Origin: Chloroflexota bacterium
GTDB taxonomy: Bacteria; Chloroflexota; Dehalococcoidia; SAR202; UBA11138
NCBI GenBank assembly: GCA_022566975.1
Contig: JADFHV010000085.1
Coordinates: forward strand, 1 to 8,222
DNA: 8,222 bases
Direction of reading: 5' to 3'
Each line of letters begins with the position of its first letter. Positions within the stretch are counted from its first letter, which is position 1. The position numbers and the translations under genes are program-made. Positions 1-5,487 of this stretch are shown here, one piece after another. The notes under the pieces are model-generated. The model was not told where the DNA came from, did not search any database, and saw only the letters and a program-made list of their open reading frames with translations.

Positions 1-297
1 CGTATCATGCCCATGGTGGCCTCTCCGCAGGAGCGGCTTAGAAGCCTGCGCCGGCTCCGTCCGGAGTTCCCGAGAGTGCATAACCTGGCGCTGATCCCCT
101 GGCCGAGGTACATCGATAGCCTGGTGGGCCTGGGGGTGTGGGAGCGTATAGTCAATCGCTTCGAGAAAGCGGGCCAGAGTGAGGCCGTCGCCGCCTGCGA
201 GGCGGTGCTCGAGGAGCTTCGGGCTCTGGAGAAGGCGGAGATGGCGGCGGTGGTCCGCGGCGAAAACTATCACACTCTCTGGTCGGCGCGCGACTGA
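1..297 (+). CDS. 3' end of a protein of unknown function (5'-truncated)
   Basis: The frame is open from the first base to a TGA at 295-297, so the visible 98 residues are most likely the C-terminal part of a longer protein whose start lies outside the window; internal Met codons at 7 and 13 have no convincing ribosome binding site. I do not recognise the family. The visible part has a basic stretch (ERLRSLRRLRPEFPR), a segment ending IPWPRYIDSLVGLGVWERI, then a region that should be helical (roughly residues 50-85: alternating Glu/Ala/Leu, EAVLEELRALEKAEMAAV) and a short tail, ENYHTLWSARD. Codon use is GC-rich at third positions like the neighbouring genes, which supports a real gene. It is separated from the downstream nucleotidyltransferase by a 293-bp repeat-bearing spacer, so co-transcription is not implied. 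Confidence 0.6.
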   Translation, partial: RIMPMVASPQERLRSLRRLRPEFPRVHNLALIPWPRYIDSLVGLGVWERIVNRFEKAGQSEAVAACEAVLEELRALEKAEMAAVVRGENYHTLWSARD

Positions 298-424
298 GGG
301 GACTCCGACGGGACCCATCTCCCTTCCCCTTCTGGAGGAAGGTTAGGATGGGGGTGTCAGACCCCCTGGACGCCTAGGACCCCCCTCTTAATGTCCCCCT
401 CAAAGGGGGAGAGAAAAGAGGCCT

Positions 425-468
425 CCCCGAGCCCTTCGGCTTCCCTCAGGATAGACTCCGCGAGGGGT
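425..468. repeat. 44-bp interspersed repeat, copy 1
   Basis: This stretch matches 2538-2581 in the same orientation over 44 bases with a single difference (G at 454, A at 2567). It begins CCCCGAGCCCTTCGGCTTCC and ends CTCCGCGAGGGGT. Read on the minus strand it contains ATCCTGAGGGAAGCCGAAGG, which resembles a widespread class of bacterial intergenic repeats. Flanking sequences differ completely after the last T. The two copies bracket the nucleotidyltransferase/MetE-like pair. Confidence 0.85.
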
Positions 469-489
469 CTGTTGTTCCCCACTCGACAC

Positions 490-519
490 TTGACTCTGAT
501 GTTCGCGCAGTGGTCTCAT
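490..519 (+). promoter_or_regulatory. Possible weak promoter for the nucleotidyltransferase
   Basis: TTGACT (490-495) matches the sigma70 -35 consensus at five of six positions and is followed after 18 bp by TCTCAT (514-519), which matches the -10 at four of six. This would give a leader of about 65 nt ahead of the TTG start at 591. It is the best candidate seen in the spacer, but the -10 is poor and chance matches of this quality are common. Confidence 0.25.
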
Positions 520-590
520 TGTCCATTGCGTTGTCCTCTTGGACAGGGGTTGATGGTGCCAGTTAAACATGTGAACGGGACGGGTGTGTC

Positions 591-1358
591 TTGAAGGTCA
601 TTCTGATAGGGGCAGGGCGCGGGAACAGGCTCATGCCTCTGACGGCCTCGCAGCCCAAGTGCCTCACCATAATCGCGGAAAAAAGCATCCTGGAGTGGAC
701 GCTGGATGCGTTCCACGAAAACGGCCTGGACCGATTTGTGTTCATCGGGGGATACCTGAAGGCCACGGTACAAGAGTCGTACCCTGAGTTGCACATGGTC
801 GAGAATCCCAATTGGCCTGACAACAACATCCTCTTCTCACTGCTGTGTGCCCGCGAGCATTTCTTAGACGGCTTCTACTCCACCTACACCGACACTCTGT
901 TCCGGGGCAACGCGGTGAGGATGCTCAAGGAGTCATCTCATGACATAGTGCTTGTGATGGACACGCGGTGGCGCGAGAGGTACAAGCACCGCAGCCAGCA
1001 CCCGGAGCGGGATGGTGAGAAGATAATTGCCAGTGGCGACTTGGTGACGCGAATATCCAGGGACATCCCGTCGGAAAGGGCCAGCGGTGAGTTTACCGGG
1101 CTAATGAAGATGAGCCCCGATGGTGCGGCCAGATTTCTGGAGTTCTATGACGGCCTGTTCGCCTCGATGGGGAGTGAGGGAATGTTTCATGACGGCAAGC
1201 CCTTCCGAATGGCGTACCTGATCCACCAGCTCGACCGAATGATCCGGGCCGGGACCGAGGTCCACTGCGTGGCAGTCCCCGGCGACTACCATGAGATCGA
1301 TACCATTGAAGACTATCGCCTGGCCACAGAGGACTGGACCAGGTTCCTCGAGGGGTAG
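591..1358 (+). CDS. Nucleotidyltransferase, LicC/PntC-like (NTP:phosphosugar or phosphocholine type)
   Basis: A 255-residue GT-A-fold nucleotidyltransferase expected to couple an NTP to a phosphorylated small molecule, releasing pyrophosphate, in the cytoplasm. The N-terminus carries the pyrophosphorylase signature: GAGRGNRL at residues 7-14, then PLT and QPKCL (21-25), whose Lys is the usual phosphate-binding residue. Further marks are NPNWPDNNILFSL (72-84), reminiscent of the TNNI/SL motif of choline/aminoethylphosphonate cytidylyltransferases, a probable metal-binding Asp101 in YTDTLF, Asp124 in MDTRW, GEFTGLMKMSP (166-176), and HEIDTIEDYR (234-243), the second metal/substrate motif. Length fits single-domain members. 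The start is TTG at 591: the next in-frame upstream codons run into a TAA at 564, and the conserved motif begins at once. No strong Shine-Dalgarno is visible. The MetE-like gene starts 27 bp after the stop, suggesting co-transcription. Substrate and nucleotide cannot be read from sequence; the choline/phosphonate branch is an inference. Confidence 0.85.
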   Translation: MKVILIGAGRGNRLMPLTASQPKCLTIIAEKSILEWTLDAFHENGLDRFVFIGGYLKATVQESYPELHMVENPNWPDNNILFSLLCAREHFLDGFYSTYTDTLFRGNAVRMLKESSHDIVLVMDTRWRERYKHRSQHPERDGEKIIASGDLVTRISRDIPSERASGEFTGLMKMSPDGAARFLEFYDGLFASMGSEGMFHDGKPFRMAYLIHQLDRMIRAGTEVHCVAVPGDYHEIDTIEDYRLATEDWTRFLEG

Positions 1359-1385
1359 CAAACCTTACCTTCAAGGGTTCCGTTT

Positions 1386-2459
1386 ATGTCAGCGAAGAAG
1401 CTGTTTCCAACTACAGTCGTCGGCTCCATGCCGCGGCCTCAATATATCAAGGACCTTATCGAGGCCCAGGCGGCTCCGCAGGAGGACGGTGTTGATTTCC
1501 AGCGCATGATGGACGCGGCCGTGCCCTACGTGGCGCAGATGCAGGAGCTGGCCGGAATAGACATAATCTCCGACGGCGAGTGGCGGCGAAGGTCCTATAT
1601 CGGAGTCATCGCCGAGATCTGCAGCGGCTTTGAGCTGTCGATCAGAGAGGTAATGGGCCAGCGCCAGACCTGGCATGTGATCACTTCGGAACTGGCCGTA
1701 TGCAATCCCGGCCAGATGGCGAGAGAGGCCAGGTTCCTTAAGGCCCATACCGACCGCGACGTGAAGGTAGCGCTGCCTTCACCCTACCTGCTGGGGGAAC
1801 GCATGTGGGACCCCGAGGTCTCTAGAAAGGCTTATCCGACCAGGAGGGATTTCACTGAAGCGCTGGTGCCCATATTGCGCCAGGAGCTTATCGCTCTGAG
1901 AGACGAAGACGTAGCCATCGCGCAATTCGACGACCCTCAGCTGTGCTTGTTCGTGGACCCCAAGTTTCGCGCCCAGTATGAAAACCCTGACTCCGAGATG
2001 GAATACTGCGTGGATATGCTGAACCGGATCGCTGATGGCGTCGAAGGCATCCGGCTGGCGCTCCATCTGTGTCGACGTAACAAAGGGCGGGCGGGCTGGG
2101 CTGGAGAGGGAGGCTACGAGCCCATCCTGCCAGCGCTGAGCAGGCTGGAATTCGACATGTTAATGCTGGAATTCGCCGTGCCGGCCGCAGGGGATAAAAG
2201 GGTGCTCAGGGACCTGCCGGAGCGTTTCGACATCGGACTGGGGTGTGTGGACTGCCGTAGCCCGCACATCGACACCCCGGACGAGATCGCACAGCGCGTT
2301 AAACCGGCCTTAGAGTACCTCGCTCCCGAGCGTGTTACGCTCCATCCCGATTGCGGGTTCGCCCCAGGGAGCGCGGCCGACATACCCATCGATGAGGCTT
2401 ACCTCAAATTGCGGAACGAAGCTTTGGCCGCGCAGCAGCTTCGGGATGAATTCGGCTAG
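1386..2459 (+). CDS. Cobalamin-independent methionine synthase (MetE) C-terminal-domain-like methyltransferase
   Basis: A 357-residue protein with the zinc-containing catalytic barrel of the MetE family but without the N-terminal duplicated barrel of full MetE (about 750 residues). The start of the barrel is TTVVGSMPRP (9-18), followed by ISDGEWRRRSY (61-71). QFDDPQL (180-186) corresponds to the QxDEP motif. The zinc ligands are all present: His227 and Cys229 in ALHLCRRN, Glu262 in LMLEFA and Cys323 in LHPDCGFAPG. It should therefore bind zinc and activate a thiol for alkylation. The acceptor could be homocysteine (archaeal-type core MetE), coenzyme M-like thiols (epoxyalkane transferase relatives) or another thiol, and the methyl donor is not evident. 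ATG at 1386 has a weak AAGGG eight bases upstream. The gene sits 27 bp behind the nucleotidyltransferase and converges on the EF-G-like gene. Family call is strong; the physiological reaction is not known. Confidence 0.88.
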   Translation: MSAKKLFPTTVVGSMPRPQYIKDLIEAQAAPQEDGVDFQRMMDAAVPYVAQMQELAGIDIISDGEWRRRSYIGVIAEICSGFELSIREVMGQRQTWHVITSELAVCNPGQMAREARFLKAHTDRDVKVALPSPYLLGERMWDPEVSRKAYPTRRDFTEALVPILRQELIALRDEDVAIAQFDDPQLCLFVDPKFRAQYENPDSEMEYCVDMLNRIADGVEGIRLALHLCRRNKGRAGWAGEGGYEPILPALSRLEFDMLMLEFAVPAAGDKRVLRDLPERFDIGLGCVDCRSPHIDTPDEIAQRVKPALEYLAPERVTLHPDCGFAPGSAADIPIDEAYLKLRNEALAAQQLRDEFG

Positions 2460-2537
2460 GCAGCATCCCCCGAAGGACTCCTCGACATGACCTGGTGCAT
2501 GGCGATTCGAGTCGTGGGACGCCCAGACCCCATGCCA

Positions 2538-2581
2538 CCCCGAGCCCTTCGGCTTCCCTCAGGATAAACTCCGCGAGGGGT
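2538..2581. repeat. 44-bp interspersed repeat, copy 2
   Basis: This is the second copy of the element at 425-468, with one mismatch in 44 bases and the same orientation. Here it directly precedes the tandem units at 2601-2766, which suggests it is one end of a larger composite repeat. In the first locus those units are absent. Confidence 0.85.
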
Positions 2582-2600
2582 GTGGGGTGGGGGATGACCT

Positions 2601-2694
2601 CGGCCATGCGTGCAGTTCGCGCCGCCTCCCCAGATTCCTCGTCGCCCCGACCCTGACTCCCAATCGGTCCGGCCTGGGGCTCCTCGGAATGACA
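2601..2694 (-). repeat. Degenerate intergenic repeat unit B
   Basis: Read on the minus strand the unit starts TGTCATTCCGAGGAGCCCC, runs through GAATCTGGGGAGG and ends near TGCACGCATGGCC. Its plus-strand left end (2601-2637) aligns with 2699-2734 at roughly 80 percent identity, including shared CCAGATTC and GCGTGC blocks, and both units have the CTCRGAATGACA boundary (2683-2694 here). Repeats with a TGTCATTCYGAG start and a GAATCT core are common in intergenic DNA of many environmental bacteria (family knowledge). Their function is unknown. Confidence 0.75.
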
Positions 2695-2698
2695 CCGC

Positions 2699-2766
2699 TG
2701 GCCACGCGTGCGGCTCGGCCACCTCGCCAGATTCTTTGGCCCGACAGGTGGGGCCTCAGAATGACA
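2699..2766 (-). repeat. Degenerate intergenic repeat unit A
   Basis: This is the second, shorter unit in the same orientation as unit B. On the minus strand it starts TGTCATTCTGAGGCCCC and contains AAGAATCTGGCGAGG. The boundary CTCAGAATGACA lies at 2755-2766. It is about 26 bp shorter than unit B between the boundary and the GAATCTGG core, so the two are diverged copies, not a recent duplication. Confidence 0.75.
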
Positions 2767-2787
2767 GCACATGGCCTGGCCTGCTGG

Positions 2788-4839
2788 CTACGCCCGTGCC
2801 TCCTCCCGCTCCTTCATGCCCTCGACCACGCGCGCGACCATATGCTGTGGCACGTCCTCGTAGTGGTCGAACTCTATCGTGAACGATCCGAGCCCCTGGG
2901 TCTGTGACCTGAGCTCCGTCGCGTATCGGAGCATCTCCGCCTGGGGGACCTCAACCTCAACGGCCGAGGTGCCATCCCCCAGCGGCGTCATCCCCTGTAT
3001 CCGCCCCCGTTTGCTGTTCAGGTCGCCCATCACGTCCCCGGCATACTCGTCGGGCACGATGATCCGGGCCCTCATTACGGGCTCCAAGAGCGAGGGCTGG
3101 GCCTGCTCGATGCCCTTGATCAGAGCCTGGGTCCCGGCGATCTCGAACGCTATGCCAGAGGAGTCCACCGAGTGGAAGCTGCCGTCCACCAGGGTCGCCT
3201 TGAGGTCTACGATGGGAAACCCGGCCACAACCCCCTCCGGTAGCGCCTTCTGGATGCCTTTCTGTACGGAGGGGATGTACTCCCTGGGCACCGCGCCGCC
3301 CACTACCTTGTGTGCGAACTCGAAGCCGGCGCCCCTCCGCAGCGGTTCGAGCTGCAGGGTGACGTGACCGTATTGACCGTGACCTCCGGACTGCTTCTTG
3401 TGCTTATACTCGACCGTGGTCGGGGCCGTGATGGTCTCTTTGTACGGGACCTTGGGGAGCTCCAGAAGAATGTCCACGCCGAATTTCCTCTTGATCCTCT
3501 CCGCCGCCACCTCCACGTGGGTGTCGCCGAGGCCGCCCAGCAGGACCTCCAGGGTGTCCGGGTCCCTGTCCACCGAGATGCTCGGGTCCTCCTCGGCGAT
3601 CCGGGCCAATGAGCTGGTCATCTTGTCCACGTCGGCCTTGGACTTCGGATAGACGGCCATGCGATAGACCGGGTAAGGGAACTCCATGCCGGGCATGATC
3701 AGCGGCTGTTCCCGGTCGCACAGCGTATCGCCCGTTAGAACAGACGACAGCTTGGCGACGGCGCCGATATCTCCGGCGGACAGGGCCGACACCTGCTCCT
3801 GGTTCTTGCCGCTGACCTCAAAGAGCTGGCCGACCCGCTCGGCCTCGGCCTTGTTGGCGTTCCATACCTGGGAGTCGCTCTTGAATGTGCCGCTGCAGAC
3901 CCGAAAGAAGGACAGCTTGCCCACGAACGGGTCCGCGGCGGTCTTGAAGACCAGCGCGGCCAGCGGACCGCCCGCGTCGGCCGGCAAGGAGACCTCCTCG
4001 TCCGATGACGGCGCTTTCGCCACCGTCGGAGGCGCGTCAGCGGGCGACGGCAGGTAGTCTACGATGGCATCCATTATCTCTCTGACGCCCACGTCCTTCG
4101 TGGAGGCGCCGGCCAGGACCGGGATGATCGCACCGTCGGCGACGCCCTTCTTGATCCCCCGGGTGATCTCCTCCTGGGATAGCGGCTCGCCCTCCAGGAA
4201 CTTGGTTGTCAGGTCGTCGTCCGTCTCGGCGGCCGCCTCAGCCAGCAGCTCCCTCGCGGCCTTGACCTCTTCTTCCATGCCCTCCGGCGCCGAGCCGTCG
4301 GAGTCCAGCAGGTTGACGATGCCGGAGAAGCTGGCCTCGGACCCTATGGGGATGTTGACGGCGATGCACCGTCGCCCGAACTTCTCGGTCAGCGAGTCCA
4401 TGGCCCTCTGGAAGTCCGCGTTCTCTCTGTCCATCTTGCTGACGAACACCATACGAGGCAGACCGCGCCCGTCGGCAATCTGCCACATCTGCTGGGTGCC
4501 GACCTCCACCCCGGCCGGGGCCGCCACGACGACGACGGCCGCGTCGGCCACCCGGACGCCGGAGATAACCTCGCCCCGGAAGTCGGCATAGCCCGGGGTG
4601 TCGAGCAAGTTGATCTTGTGTCCCCGCCACGGGCAGGGTAGGAGGGAGGTCTGGGAGCTGCTCTGCCGGCGCACCTCCTCCGGCTCGAAGTCCGAGGTCG
4701 TGGTGCCCTCCTCGATGCTCCCCATCCGGTTGGTCACTCCGGAGGCGTGGACCATCGCCTCGGAGAGGACCGTCTTGCCCGCACCGCTGTGAGATAGTAG
4801 TACGACGTTGCGCAACCTGTCGGTGGTGGTCTCGGGCAT
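2788..4839 (-). CDS. fusA: Elongation factor G-like GTPase (EF-G2/FusA2-type paralogue)
   Basis: A 683-residue, five-domain EF-G homologue, close to the normal length of about 690. EF-G drives ribosomal translocation by GTP hydrolysis; this variant may do that or a related ribosome task. The G domain has P-loop SHSGAGKT (16-23) in place of the canonical AHxDAGKT, DTPGYADF (80-87) in place of DTPGHVDF, SKMD (134-137) in place of NKMD, and switch I RRQSSSQTS (57-65) in place of RGIT, with Ser61 aligned to the conserved Thr. A GAS loop (244-246) fits G5. Domain II starts near 290, domain III has GLGDTHVEV (436-444), and domain IV has QSGGHGQYGHV (483-493), PREYIPSV (518-525) and the tip DGSFHSVDSS (552-561). 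The C-terminal domain V ends with an acidic/basic helix. I chose ATG at 4839-4837 because GGGAGGAGG (4854-4846) lies six bases upstream and homology begins there; the frame stays open 62 codons further upstream without family resemblance. These substitutions suggest a paralogue beside a canonical fusA elsewhere. Confidence 0.92.
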   Translation of the reverse strand: MPETTTDRLRNVVLLSHSGAGKTVLSEAMVHASGVTNRMGSIEEGTTTSDFEPEEVRRQSSSQTSLLPCPWRGHKINLLDTPGYADFRGEVISGVRVADAAVVVVAAPAGVEVGTQQMWQIADGRGLPRMVFVSKMDRENADFQRAMDSLTEKFGRRCIAVNIPIGSEASFSGIVNLLDSDGSAPEGMEEEVKAARELLAEAAAETDDDLTTKFLEGEPLSQEEITRGIKKGVADGAIIPVLAGASTKDVGVREIMDAIVDYLPSPADAPPTVAKAPSSDEEVSLPADAGGPLAALVFKTAADPFVGKLSFFRVCSGTFKSDSQVWNANKAEAERVGQLFEVSGKNQEQVSALSAGDIGAVAKLSSVLTGDTLCDREQPLIMPGMEFPYPVYRMAVYPKSKADVDKMTSSLARIAEEDPSISVDRDPDTLEVLLGGLGDTHVEVAAERIKRKFGVDILLELPKVPYKETITAPTTVEYKHKKQSGGHGQYGHVTLQLEPLRRGAGFEFAHKVVGGAVPREYIPSVQKGIQKALPEGVVAGFPIVDLKATLVDGSFHSVDSSGIAFEIAGTQALIKGIEQAQPSLLEPVMRARIIVPDEYAGDVMGDLNSKRGRIQGMTPLGDGTSAVEVEVPQAEMLRYATELRSQTQGLGSFTIEFDHYEDVPQHMVARVVEGMKEREEARA

Positions 4840-4845
4840 CTGCTG

Positions 4846-4854
4846 CCTCCTCCC
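4846..4854 (-). promoter_or_regulatory. Ribosome binding site of the EF-G-like gene
   Basis: GGGAGGAGG on the minus strand ends six bases before the ATG at 4839. It is the strongest Shine-Dalgarno in the window and decides the start against the longer upstream in-frame option at 5025. Confidence 0.85.
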
Positions 4855-4872
4855 TGGTTGGTGGCGTCCCCC

Positions 4873-4901
4873 ATTGTATTCAAAGCCCTGCAACGGCGCA
4901 A
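4873..4901 (-). promoter_or_regulatory. Candidate sigma70-type promoter for the EF-G-like gene
   Basis: On the minus strand, TTGCGC (4901-4896) is followed after 17 bp by TACAAT (4878-4873), a five-of-six match to the -10 hexamer; the -35 matches at three positions. Transcription would begin near 4866, giving a leader of about 27 nt that includes the strong ribosome binding site. Position and spacing are good, the -35 is weak. Confidence 0.5.
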
Positions 4902-4925
4902 CGACGGGAGGACGAGAGCCCGAAG

Positions 4926-4954
4926 TTGAAAAGGCGCAGGCCTGCCGGTAGAGT
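4926..4954 (+). promoter_or_regulatory. Candidate sigma70-type promoter for the 94-aa protein
   Basis: TTGAAA (4926-4931) matches the -35 hexamer at five of six positions and is followed after 17 bp by TAGAGT (4949-4954), four of six at the -10. An overlapping TAGAAT at 4954-4959 is a better hexamer but with a 22-bp spacer. The leader would be about 85 nt before the ATG at 5048. The promoter is back-to-back with the minus-strand one at 4873-4901, leaving 24 bp between the two -35 boxes. Confidence 0.45.
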
Positions 4955-5047
4955 AGAATTGATGCAACCCACGGCCGCCCGGGACTTATGCGGCAAAGGC
5001 GCACCCATGTGTCCGTCGATTTCATCGGACTAGGAGGAGCAAGACGT

Positions 5048-5332
5048 ATGAAGGTGTACTGGAGAACCAGCAGGCGTGGACAGCGGCTCGTCCTTAGCCC
5101 GGACGAGGGCGAGAACGAGGTCGAGAACGAGGTCGAGTGCGGCGGGGTCCGGGAGACGAAACGGGGCTTCGACGCCTTCGCGAAGACCTTCGGCTACGAG
5201 CCCGGCCGCGCTGAGAAGGGTATCGGTAGCATGGAGGAGGCCAAGGCGTTCGTGGAGCAGTTCAGGCCCTGGGAGCTCTACGAGGGTGGCCACGGCCTGA
5301 CCGTCGAGGCGGAGGTGCGGCCCGAGGCGTAG
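5048..5332 (+). CDS. Small acidic protein of unknown function (94 aa)
   Basis: I do not recognise this family. The start is taken as ATG 5048 because AGGAGG (5032-5037) lies ten bases upstream; a longer in-frame start at 4988 lacks such a site and lies inside the leader of the candidate promoter. The protein begins MKVYWRTSRRGQRLVLSPDE, has an acidic low-complexity stretch ENEVENEV encoded by a perfect 12-bp tandem duplication, then RGFDAFAKTFGYEPGRAEKG and an amphipathic helix-like segment SMEEAKAFVEQFRPWELY, ending VEAEVRPEA. There is no signal peptide, no membrane segment and no Cys motif, so it is presumably cytoplasmic. It is divergent from the EF-G-like gene, so any link to translation is only positional. 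Third-position GC and the good ribosome site support a real gene. Confidence 0.7.
   Translation: MKVYWRTSRRGQRLVLSPDEGENEVENEVECGGVRETKRGFDAFAKTFGYEPGRAEKGIGSMEEAKAFVEQFRPWELYEGGHGLTVEAEVRPEA
5111..5134 (+). repeat. Perfect 12-bp tandem duplication inside the 94-aa gene
   Basis: GAGAACGAGGTC occurs twice in a row (5111-5122 and 5123-5134), encoding ENEV-ENEV. Because the unit is a multiple of three, gain or loss of a copy keeps the reading frame and changes the protein by four residues. Confidence 0.9.
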
Positions 5333-5364
5333 CAAGGCCTGCTCCGCCCCTTCCTTTCAAGAAG

Positions 5365-5402
5365 GGCAGGTTTGAAGAGGGGCAGGTTTTGAAACCTGCC
5401 CC
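5365..5402. repeat. Direct plus inverted copies of GGGCAGGTTT
   Basis: GGGCAGGTTT occurs at 5365-5374 and 5381-5390, and its exact reverse complement AAACCTGCCC at 5393-5402. The last two can form a nine- to ten-pair hairpin with a very short loop, and the first copy could compete for the same arm. It lies in the 155-bp spacer between the 94-aa gene and the F420 reductase. The hairpin may terminate the upstream transcript, but no T-run follows. Similar GGGGCAGGTTT palindromes are frequent in intergenic DNA of related environmental genomes (family knowledge). Confidence 0.8.
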
Positions 5403-5433
5403 TACCCCGACAAGAGGGGGCTCGGAACGACAG

Positions 5434-5445
5434 CCGGGCGCCCGG
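5434..5445. repeat. 12-bp perfect palindrome CCGGGCGCCCGG
   Basis: A self-complementary dodecamer 42 bp upstream of the F420 reductase start. Just before it, CTCGGAACGACA (5421-5432) resembles the boundary CTCGGAATGACA of the repeat at 2683-2694, so this may be a decayed repeat end. An operator role is possible, but nothing else supports it. Confidence 0.5.
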
Positions 5446-5487
5446 AATCATGACGCGGGACAGGATGGGAAGTAGAAAGACCAACCG

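Larger units (their letters stand above)
298..590. other. Gene-free spacer carrying hairpins and one copy of a 44-bp repeat
   Basis: I find no convincing gene in these 293 bp; the open frames here are short and read through repeats. The spacer holds a small hairpin, GGGGGT (350-355) / ACCCCC (361-366). A second is TCCCCCT (394-400) / AGGGGGA (404-410) with a CAA loop. Another is TGTCC (532-536) / GGACA (541-545) with a TCTT loop. It also carries the interspersed element at 425-468. None of the hairpins is followed by a T-run on either strand, so they look more like intergenic repeat debris than standard intrinsic terminators, although one could still end transcription of the upstream gene. 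Confidence 0.6.
2460..2787. other. Convergent spacer made largely of degenerate repeats
   Basis: These 328 bp separate the converging MetE-like and EF-G-like genes. They contain a copy of the 44-bp element (2538-2581) and two degenerate units of another intergenic repeat (2601-2694 and 2699-2766). Frames on both strands stay open here, but their translations come from the repeats and resemble no protein I know. No clear hairpin-plus-T-run terminator is visible for either gene. I see nothing identifiable at 2460-2537. Confidence 0.65.

Noticed and set aside
298..590. Riboswitch or other structured leader upstream of the nucleotidyltransferase
   Set aside because: Only short unrelated hairpins and a dispersed repeat are visible; I could not match SAM, cobalamin or other riboswitch cores by eye. 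A covariance-model search would be decisive.
391..594. 67-codon plus-strand frame in the first spacer
   Set aside because: It begins in a hairpin and reads through the 44-bp repeat; there is no ribosome site, and it overlaps the start of the nucleotidyltransferase.
2404..2772. Minus-strand open frame of 122 codons across the convergent spacer
   Set aside because: Its translation (CHSE... repeated) derives from the interspersed repeat units, a known source of false gene calls.
4840..5025. 62-codon N-terminal extension of the EF-G-like protein
   Set aside because: The extension would cross both candidate promoters and shows no EF-G similarity, whereas the internal ATG at 4839 has a strong ribosome site and begins the conserved protein.
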